DNA of 64,000 nt from NCBI RefSeq assembly GCF_031581065.1, contig NZ_JAVLBN010000002.1, positions 62,001 through 126,000 of the forward strand, in the 5' to 3' direction. Each line of letters begins with the position of its first letter. Position 1 is the first letter of the stretch. Both the position numbers and the translations under genes were made by a program. The DNA is from Salibacter sp031581065 (GTDB lineage Bacteria > Bacteroidota > Bacteroidia > Flavobacteriales_G > Salibacteraceae). Of the stretch, positions 57,557 through 64,000 are shown piece by piece. The notes below the pieces were generated by a model. It was not told where the DNA came from, did not search any database, and saw only the letters and a program-made list of their open reading frames with translations.

Positions 57557-57934
57557 TTACAAATCAACCAGGTCCATAGGAGTTTTGACAATTAATACCC
57601 TTTCATCTTTAAACGCAATAGGAAACCTCAAGGAGCAGGGATTTGCCTGTAAAAACTTCACCCAATCTTGTGGAGATGCTTCCACAAGTGGGAACTTGAT
57701 ATCACTTAACTTTGACAAATCAATAAGATCCTTCATTTCATAATCGCTATCTTCAATAACACGATTAATTTGAGTAGATGTCAAAGTAGTTTTTGAGAAA
57801 TCTATTGCTTTAATATTCAACCCTTCAGATTGAGCATAAGCTAAAGTTTGTTTTCCTTTATTAGACTCTGGGTCAAGATAAAGAGAAATCTGCTTAGTCA
57901 TTGAATTACTCATATTATCTGTCTTCCTATCCAT
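57557..57934 (-). CDS. ArsC/Spx-like thioredoxin-fold protein lacking the catalytic cysteine
   Basis: A 125-residue protein. The ArsC/Spx pattern is visible as ISLYLDPESNKGKQTLAYA at the start, MKDLIDLSKL in the middle, and NPCSLRFPIAFKDERVLIVKTP near the end (family: NPxLxxRPIVxxxxxxxIGRP). In arsenate reductases and Spx the first loop holds Cys-x-x-Cys or Cys; here DPESNKGK has none, so reductase activity is unlikely. First gene of the receiver, activator and kinase operon. A regulatory role is inferred. ATGs at 57913 and 57901 are alternative starts. Confidence 0.72.
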   Translation of the reverse strand: MDRKTDNMSNSMTKQISLYLDPESNKGKQTLAYAQSEGLNIKAIDFSKTTLTSTQINRVIEDSDYEMKDLIDLSKLSDIKFPLVEASPQDWVKFLQANPCSLRFPIAFKDERVLIVKTPMDLVDL

Positions 57935-58371
57935 GATTAATATTTTACTGAATTAAGAAAAAATCATTCCTAATTGATAAACAGCTCAAAATCAAAACAA
58001 TGTGTTCAGTAATAAATTTTTCAAAGGGTATTTTTTACACATCGTAATATTTTGTTTCATCAGAAACTTTAAATATGAACGTTTACCATAAGATGTCCAT
58101 GAGATCAAAACTCAGGGATTAGAGCAACTTTAGCAAGGTCAGCAAACTATTTCAATTATAAATATTTGCCTGCTATAATTGAAAAGAGAGATTTCCTGTT
58201 TTCAATGCACACCATGGTTAAAAAGCTGTAAAACACGATCAAAAAGACATTATTCTTAAAAACAAACACCCTGTAATCGTTACTTTTTTTAAAAATCTAT
58301 ACTATAAATCTTTTTAGTTCGTATAGAAACTACTTATTTTGCCCCTGTTAAAAATCCTTAAATAATAACTT
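57935..58371. other. 437-base intergenic region upstream of the SusC gene
   Basis: It contains an 11-bp perfect inverted repeat, TTTCAATTATA (58150-58160) and TATAATTGAAA (58174-58184), with a 13-base loop. A -7-like TTATTTTG lies at 58334-58341, about 30 bases before the SusC start. A 15-codon ATG frame (58075-58122) is too short to support. No other gene seen. Confidence 0.55.
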
Positions 58372-61300
58372 ATGAGACAAAAGGTACGGAGAATGTCAAT
58401 GAGCCACTGTTGGCGAAAAGTAAGTATGGCCTTCTCGGTCACAATGCTTTTTGCATTGATAACAGGTGCTACATTTGCACAAAAGACTATTACAGGGAAA
58501 GTCGTTGATGATCAGGGGAACCCGGTATTCAGCGCAAATGTTGTTGAAAAAGGAACTACAAATGGTACAACAACAGGAATGGATGGTACTTTTAGCCTGG
58601 AAGTATCAGAAGAAGCAAAAGCTTTAAAGTTTTCATTTGTAGGTTTCAAAACTAAAACTGTTCAACTTAAAGGTAGAACTGAACTCAATGTAACAATGTC
58701 TTCAAGTGTAGAACTTGATGAAGTTGTTGTTACAGCTCTTGGGGTTGAACGTGAAGAAAAAGCACTTGGTTATTCAGTATCGAAAATCGATGCTAAACAA
58801 GTTTCAGAAGTCAAAACGAATAATGTGACTGACCAACTTGCTGGAAAAGCAGCAGGTGTTTATGTCACTAGTGGTCAATCAGGTCCTACAGCATCAGCGA
58901 ATATTAATATTCGTGGTGCCGTTTCATTAACAGGGAATAATCAGCCGCTATTTGTGGTAAATGGTATGCCAATCACAAACGATCTTTACAGTTTTGATGA
59001 CGGTCTCAATGGTAGTACAACTATAGACTTTGGTAATGCTGCTCAAATTGTAAATCCAGATGACATCAAATCGATGAATGTTTTAAAAGGACCTGCCGCA
59101 TCAGCTCTATATGGTTCACGAGCAGCTGATGGAGTGATTTTAATTGAAACAAAAACTGGAGAAAACCAAGAAGGATGGGGAATAGAGATTAATAATTCAC
59201 TCACATTCCAGGAAATACTGAAATTACCTAATTATCAAAATCAATATGGTTTTGGTGGTGGTGGTAAGTATAGTTATAAAGATGGTTCTAACTATATTGG
59301 AGGTAATGATTATTACGAAGCATATGGTGAAAACTGGGGTCCTGCTATGAATGGCCAGGACATCGTTCAGTTTGATTCAGATGGGAACCCCGCTCCTTTT
59401 ACACCTGCTGAAGATAATGTTAGAAATTTCTTTAGAACTGGTGTTACTAATATTGCAAATGTTGCTATTAATAAAAATTCTGAAGAGGGTGATTTCAGAC
59501 TTTCATATACAAACCTTGAAAACCAAGGGATTATACCTAACACCGATCTCACCAGACATACTTTTCAAACAAGCATGGGAAGAAACTTTTTTGATGATAA
59601 ACTCAGAGTTCGATATAACTCGATGATTATTAACTCGCAATCAGGTAACATTCCCAATGCAGGATATGATGAGTCCTCTTCTATCATGTACGGTTGGTTG
59701 TGGTATCCCAGACAAGTTGAAATCGATGATTTAAGAGATTATTGGCAACCAGGCCAAGAAGGAGTACAACAGCGATATGTGGAAAATTCATGGGTGAACA
59801 ACCCGTGGTTTGTAGCAAATGAGAACACTAACTCATTTCAGAATAATAGAATAATTGGAAACCTGAAAGTCAATTATGACATTGCCGAAAATTTGAGCGC
59901 CAGAGTTAGATTTGGTGCAGATGTTTTAGATGAACAAAGACAATTTAGAAGAGCTCCTTCTACAAAAGGTACACCCAACGAAGCAGGTAGTTATCGAGAA
60001 GATGAAATTTCATTTTATGAAACAAACCTCGAAGGTCTTTTATCTTACAACCTCATCGAGGATCTGAAGAAAAAAGGATTCATCAATCAAAATAAAGTTG
60101 GTAGTGATTTTAGAGTAAATCTTAAAGTGGGTGGAAACCTCATGAATCAAAATTCTAATATTTCAGTTTCTGATAACCCTGAATTGAAACTTGCAGGTAC
60201 TTCTCCTAGTGTCTACTCGCTCACTAATAATGCTTCACCTGTACAAACTGAATCTCAATTGAGAAGAAGGAGCATAAACAGTGTATTTGGATTAGCGAGT
60301 TTCTCTTACAAGTACTTTCTTTATTTAGATGCTTCTTTCAGAAATGATTGGAATAGTACACTAGCAAATCCTATAACTGGACTTGAGAATTCAGATTATA
60401 GTTTTGGATACCCTTCAGTATCTTTAAGTGCTGTTTTATCGGAAGTTATCGATTTAAAGTCTACGCCTATCAACTTCTTGAAAGTTAGAGCAAACTATGC
60501 TGAAGTTGGTAATGGTGCACCAGCGTATGCGTTTGGAAGAACATTTACGCCAAGAGCCTCATACGGTAATCAATCTTTGTTCACAACGCAAAGAACTATA
60601 ACTGACCGTGATCTTACTAATGAGAGAACCAGTGCTTACGAAGCTGGTTTAGACGTTCGTTTATTCGATGGAAGGTTGAGGTTTGATGCAACGTATTATG
60701 ATATGAGAAGTTCTAATCAGGTAATTACACTTCCTACCACAACATCAAGTGGTTATGACTTCACCCTAACCAACGGTGGTGAAATCAGTAACAAGGGAGT
60801 GGAATTGATGATCTCAGGAACACCTATCCAAAAGAAAGATTTTAGATGGGATGTTACTCTAAATGCTGGACACAACAGAGCTATTGTAGAAAAGCTTCCT
60901 GATGTTATTGAAAGCGGAAGGTATTCAATCGTATCAGATATGTATCCCGGTGACGAAGGTGGTGCAGACCTCGAGTATGTTGCTGAAGAAGGAGAACCCC
61001 TTGGTCAGCTATACGGTTTGGGCTTTGAACGTGACCCCGAAACAGATGAGATCATTCACTATGGTGAAGGAGAGAAAGCTGGTCTACCTATTTTAACTCA
61101 AAATAAGGTGTCAGCAGGTTCTTATCAACCAGATCTCAGATTAGGTCTTTACAATAGTTTCACATATAAAGACTTCACCTTGAGCTTCCTTATTGATGGT
61201 CAAATTGGTGGAAATATCTATTCTAGATCTCACGCCCTTTATAATACTGGCGGAACAATCACAAATGAAGATGATCCAAACCTTGATCTAAAAACAACTG

Positions 61301-61818
61301 AGGGCAGAACTGTATATAGTGTAAGTTATGATGGAACAAGAGATGCAGATGGCGATCTCATCCCAACTTACACTTTAGAACAAGAAGGAGGAGTAGTTGG
61401 CCCTGGAAAGAAGTGGGTTGACGAAAACGGTGATGGAGAAATCAATCACAGTACAGAACTTCAAGAAAATGATGTTGAAGTTGAGCCAGGTGGTGCAGGA
61501 TATACCGGATATTTCTACAATTATTACGGTAATGGTTTCAATAGAGATAACATTGAAGCTGCAACTTACGATGCAACGTATTTCAAGTTAAGAGAAGTCT
61601 CTATAAGCTACAGGTTACCAAAAGATTTAGCATCTAAGATAGGAGCTAAAAGTGCTAGAGTATCTCTTATAGGAAGAAACTTGCTGCTTTGGACTAGAGT
61701 TCCTTCAATTGATCCTGAAACATATTCTGTTCGCAACGGAATTTTTGTGAATGGATTTGAAAGTACTCAACTTCCATCAACAAGAAGTATAGGTTTAATG
61801 CTAAACCTTAAATTCTAA
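58372..61818 (+). CDS. SusC/RagA-type TonB-dependent outer-membrane transporter
   Basis: A 1148-residue outer-membrane receptor. The signal peptide (~1-36) has a long positively charged start. It is followed by a carboxypeptidase-regulatory-like domain (TITGKVVDDQGNPVFSANVV, ~38-115), a TonB-box-like segment and the SusC plug with LDEVVVTALGVEREEKALGYS (~122) and the VVNGMPI motif, then a barrel of ~900 residues. It forms a pair with the SusD gene 12 bases downstream. The substrate is a glycan, peptide or other oligomer; no degradative enzyme is next to it, so it cannot be assigned. No GGTCAGANCC copies. Confidence 0.95.
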   Translation: MRQKVRRMSMSHCWRKVSMAFSVTMLFALITGATFAQKTITGKVVDDQGNPVFSANVVEKGTTNGTTTGMDGTFSLEVSEEAKALKFSFVGFKTKTVQLKGRTELNVTMSSSVELDEVVVTALGVEREEKALGYSVSKIDAKQVSEVKTNNVTDQLAGKAAGVYVTSGQSGPTASANINIRGAVSLTGNNQPLFVVNGMPITNDLYSFDDGLNGSTTIDFGNAAQIVNPDDIKSMNVLKGPAASALYGSRAADGVILIETKTGENQEGWGIEINNSLTFQEILKLPNYQNQYGFGGGGKYSYKDGSNYIGGNDYYEAYGENWGPAMNGQDIVQFDSDGNPAPFTPAEDNVRNFFRTGVTNIANVAINKNSEEGDFRLSYTNLENQGIIPNTDLTRHTFQTSMGRNFFDDKLRVRYNSMIINSQSGNIPNAGYDESSSIMYGWLWYPRQVEIDDLRDYWQPGQEGVQQRYVENSWVNNPWFVANENTNSFQNNRIIGNLKVNYDIAENLSARVRFGADVLDEQRQFRRAPSTKGTPNEAGSYREDEISFYETNLEGLLSYNLIEDLKKKGFINQNKVGSDFRVNLKVGGNLMNQNSNISVSDNPELKLAGTSPSVYSLTNNASPVQTESQLRRRSINSVFGLASFSYKYFLYLDASFRNDWNSTLANPITGLENSDYSFGYPSVSLSAVLSEVIDLKSTPINFLKVRANYAEVGNGAPAYAFGRTFTPRASYGNQSLFTTQRTITDRDLTNERTSAYEAGLDVRLFDGRLRFDATYYDMRSSNQVITLPTTTSSGYDFTLTNGGEISNKGVELMISGTPIQKKDFRWDVTLNAGHNRAIVEKLPDVIESGRYSIVSDMYPGDEGGADLEYVAEEGEPLGQLYGLGFERDPETDEIIHYGEGEKAGLPILTQNKVSAGSYQPDLRLGLYNSFTYKDFTLSFLIDGQIGGNIYSRSHALYNTGGTITNEDDPNLDLKTTEGRTVYSVSYDGTRDADGDLIPTYTLEQEGGVVGPGKKWVDENGDGEINHSTELQENDVEVEPGGAGYTGYFYNYYGNGFNRDNIEAATYDATYFKLREVSISYRLPKDLASKIGAKSARVSLIGRNLLLWTRVPSIDPETYSVRNGIFVNGFESTQLPSTRSIGLMLNLKF

Positions 61819-61830
61819 AAAGATATTATT

Positions 61831-63384
61831 ATGAAAATGAAATATTTAAATCCGATAATAATTTTCACATTATTCGTTGGGATCTCAATATTTGTATCGT
61901 GTAATAAGGATTTCGATGATATAAATGAGAACCCAAATGAACCAACTGAAGTAAGTCCTGATGTTCTTCTTGCTTCAGCTATTAAACAAAGTGTGAATAC
62001 AAGTACTAACGAATCGTTCTTGTTGGGAAACAATGCAGGTCAGTTAACTGCAAAAACATTAAGGACTGAGGTCGATGATTATAATTGGAATGCTTTCCCA
62101 ACTGTTTGGTCTGGCTTTTACACAAGTCTCACTGATGTTGAATCAATGATAGACATAACCTACGATCTCGAGACTTCTACAACAAAATACGATAGAATGA
62201 GAGGTGTTGGATTAGTCCTAAGATCATGGATCTATTACAACATAACGAACGCGTACGGTGATGTTCCCTACTTCAACGCTATTGAAGGAGATAATGGAAA
62301 TTTCACTCCTGCTTATGATAGCCAAAGTGAAATTTATGCTGACATGATCGAAAAGCTCGATCAAGCAGATTCTCTTCTTCAAACTTCTTATAATAATTCT
62401 GATATTGAAGTTGAGCCAATAACTGGTGATTTAATTTATAATAATGATGCGAGCAAATGGGTGAAATTTGCTAACTCATTACAGCTTCGTATCTTAATGC
62501 ATGCTGGGAATAGAATCGCTAATGGTTCACAAAAGTTTGAGGATATTGTCAACAATAGACCCATTATTTCATCTAATGATGATAATGCAACCTTAGATTA
62601 CCTTGGTGGATTCCCAAATCAGTTTCCCACAATTCCTCTAAAAACTGGCGACTTTGATGCAGTAGCTTTGAGTCAAAATGCTTACGCAACGCTTTCTGCA
62701 TATGGTGATCCAAGATTGATGAGATACGCCAGACCTTCAAATGGCAACTACGATTCAACCGGTGTTACTTCATTTAGTGGAGCTGTAAACGGAAGAAATA
62801 ACGATAACTGCAACAAGTCAGGATCTCGTTTAGGTGCTATTTATTATAATTACCCAGATCAAAAAACAGCTTCTTCTCTTGGGTTAGAAACAGCTAATGG
62901 ATTAATGATGACATATGCTGAAGTTCAATTCATATTAGCTGAAGCTCAAGCTAAAGGTTGGATCAATACTGGTACTGTAGAGGGTTATTACAAAGAAGGC
63001 ATTTTAGCTTCTATGGAACAGTATCAGGTAAATGTCACTTCAGCTGGCTCTTACTCTACTTTTGGTTACTCTGACTTTGATGATTTTTACAACAACTCCG
63101 GAGTAGCTTATAATGCTGTAACTGATATATGGGAACAAAAGTGGCTGGCACTTTTCTTCACAGGATTAGAGCCTTATTTTGAGGTAAGAAGATGGTATGT
63201 TGAATCCAATAAAGATTGGAACAATATTCCATTCCTTTCAGCACCATGCGATAACGTAAACGATGATGTGTTACCAATGCGTTTTCTCTATCCTGGAGAA
63301 GAACAGAGTTTGAACAGCGCAAACTACAACAATGCATTGCCGCCTGATTATGATATCGATACCCCAATGTGGGTTGTAGAGTAA
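61831..63384 (+). CDS. SusD/RagB-family outer-membrane lipoprotein (SusD-like 2 type)
   Basis: A 517-residue surface lipoprotein that caps the SusC channel and binds the nutrient. The signal ends IFVSC (Cys ~24), followed by NKDFDDINENPNEPT, the typical start. Helical TPR-like segments (LVLRSWIYYNITNAYGDVPY, ~130; LMMTYAEVQFILAEAQAKGW, ~362) match the SusD-like fold. It is 12 bases downstream of its SusC partner and is followed by a strong terminator, so the pair is complete. ATG 61837 is an alternative start. Confidence 0.94.
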   Translation: MKMKYLNPIIIFTLFVGISIFVSCNKDFDDINENPNEPTEVSPDVLLASAIKQSVNTSTNESFLLGNNAGQLTAKTLRTEVDDYNWNAFPTVWSGFYTSLTDVESMIDITYDLETSTTKYDRMRGVGLVLRSWIYYNITNAYGDVPYFNAIEGDNGNFTPAYDSQSEIYADMIEKLDQADSLLQTSYNNSDIEVEPITGDLIYNNDASKWVKFANSLQLRILMHAGNRIANGSQKFEDIVNNRPIISSNDDNATLDYLGGFPNQFPTIPLKTGDFDAVALSQNAYATLSAYGDPRLMRYARPSNGNYDSTGVTSFSGAVNGRNNDNCNKSGSRLGAIYYNYPDQKTASSLGLETANGLMMTYAEVQFILAEAQAKGWINTGTVEGYYKEGILASMEQYQVNVTSAGSYSTFGYSDFDDFYNNSGVAYNAVTDIWEQKWLALFFTGLEPYFEVRRWYVESNKDWNNIPFLSAPCDNVNDDVLPMRFLYPGEEQSLNSANYNNALPPDYDIDTPMWVVE

Positions 63385-63407
63385 TCTTCTTCTCAAACCA
63401 ATATTTT

Positions 63408-63437
63408 AAGCCGGTCAAATTCGACCGGCTTTTTTTT
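63408..63437 (+). terminator. Strong terminator of the SusCD operon
   Basis: AAGCCGGTC (63408-63416), six-base loop, GACCGGCTT (63423-63431) and eight T's. Confidence 0.9.
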
Positions 63438-63498
63438 GGCTAACGAATCGTATTTAGTCTTATTTATTTTTATTTTTAGCTCTATCTAATTTTAATTT

Positions 63499-63506
63499 TA
63501 CCTTTG
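63499..63506 (+). promoter_or_regulatory. -7 element for the last gene
   Basis: TACCTTTG matches TAnnTTTG 25 bases before the ATG at 63531. Confidence 0.5.
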
Positions 63507-63530
63507 CATCGAATTAGAATTTGATGAGTA

Positions 63531-64000
63531 ATGAGATCATATATAATTGTTGCTGTATTACTATTAACTAGTCATCTTAACTTTTTTAGTCAGATCACGA
63601 TCAATGGGCAAATTAGCAATACAAAAGGTGAACCGCTACCCTTCTCTTCTATTCAGGTATTAAAAACTAACAAGGGAACAACTGTCGATGAAAACGGAAA
63701 TTTCAATCTGAAACTCGAGAAAGGAAATTGGACTCTCGTGGCCAGTTTCATGGGATATAAAAAGGTTGAAAAAGAAATTCAAATCAACAACTCTCCTATT
63801 GAAGTAAACTTTCAGCTCCAAAGAGATCTTTTAGGTCTCAATGAAGTATCAGTCACAGCTACAAGATCTGATGTTCCTGTTTATGAAGCCCCTGTAATTG
63901 TGAACCAAATAGATTCTAAAGTACTTGAAAATACGCAATCTCTCAGCATCTCTGAGGGACTGAACTTTTCACCAGGATTGAGACTTGAAAACAATTGCCA
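63531..64000 (+). CDS. TonB-dependent receptor (5' part, cut by window edge)
   Basis: The first 156 codons of an outer-membrane receptor. The signal peptide (~1-21, ending FFSQ) is followed by a carboxypeptidase-regulatory-like domain (ITINGQISNTKGEPLPFSSIQV) ending near residue 95, then LNEVSVTATRSDVPVYEAPV, the TonB-box and start of the plug. The SVTATR form is typical of FecA/BtuB-type siderophore or vitamin receptors rather than SusC. An overlapping out-of-frame ATG at 63523 is rejected because it closes after 15 codons. The barrel is outside the window. Confidence 0.88.
   Translation, partial: MRSYIIVAVLLLTSHLNFFSQITINGQISNTKGEPLPFSSIQVLKTNKGTTVDENGNFNLKLEKGNWTLVASFMGYKKVEKEIQINNSPIEVNFQLQRDLLGLNEVSVTATRSDVPVYEAPVIVNQIDSKVLENTQSLSISEGLNFSPGLRLENNC

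Noticed and set aside
58075..58122. A 15-codon ATG frame upstream of SusC as a leader peptide
   Set aside because: No ribosome-binding or conservation evidence; such frames are frequent by chance in AT-rich gaps.
1..64000. tRNA, rRNA, CRISPR arrays and insertion sequences
   Set aside because: No cloverleaf, rRNA segment, direct-repeat array or transposase was seen on either strand.

Overview
The window looks like a chromosomal segment of a free-living, probably aquatic member of the Bacteroidota, most likely within Flavobacteriales. The evidence is a SusC/SusD pair, a type IX secretion sorting domain, many families typical of that phylum (DUF4476, DUF6495, DUF4168, DUF4159, TIGR03643, YtxH/holin stress proteins) and repeated Bacteroidota-type promoter elements (TAnnTTTG). 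No rRNA, tRNA, CRISPR array, insertion sequence or prophage was seen.

Layout. 0-9 kb: gcvT (cut by the left edge), a CapD/WbpM-type sugar-nucleotide dehydratase with a thioesterase, miaE, small membrane proteins, a TPR protein, a broken SRPBCC gene, an AI-2E-family transporter and a metallo-beta-lactamase/rhodanese sulfur enzyme. 9-20 kb: fatty acid desaturase, ppa, a DUF6495 gene, NfeD-type protease, suhB, mtaB, a GT-C membrane enzyme, DsbA-like protein, SMUG2-like glycosylase, a decayed nitroreductase gene and a pirin. 20-31 kb: a beta-propeller lipoprotein, a second GT-C enzyme, a DEAD-box helicase, rocD, a DUF4168 protein with a glutamine tract and a large T9SS-sorted protein. 31-43 kb: a candidate small RNA, rpsP-rimM-trmN6, a saccharopine-dehydrogenase-like enzyme, pckA, rsmE-DUF4159-ion channel, lpdA and a DUF4389-xerD pair. 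43-58 kb: a hybrid histidine kinase beside a sensor-like lipoprotein, a secreted C1 peptidase, an NhaC antiporter, and a stress/signalling block (dps, YtxH, holin-like, histidine kinase, sigma-54 activator, single-domain receiver, ArsC-like protein). 58-64 kb: SusC/SusD and the start of another TonB-dependent receptor.

The most striking observation is not a gene. The word YGGTCAGANCC occurs exactly 36 times by eye, 18 in each orientation, where roughly 0.1-0.2 copies would be expected by chance. It lies mostly inside genes at permissive positions (C-terminal tails, signal peptides, linkers), but also as inverted pairs or terminator arms between genes. It is almost missing from the surface-protein and signalling regions. 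This is how DNA uptake signal sequences of Neisseria and Pasteurellaceae behave; I know of no such sequence described for this phylum. I propose it as a candidate uptake-signal-like repeat; no genome-wide count or uptake data are available here.

Secondary observations are two genes that look like recent pseudogenes, a set of genes whose promoter -7 element lies 5-6 bases before the start codon (predicted leaderless mRNAs), a candidate small RNA upstream of rpsP, and a stress-signalling operon whose ArsC-like member has lost its catalytic cysteine.
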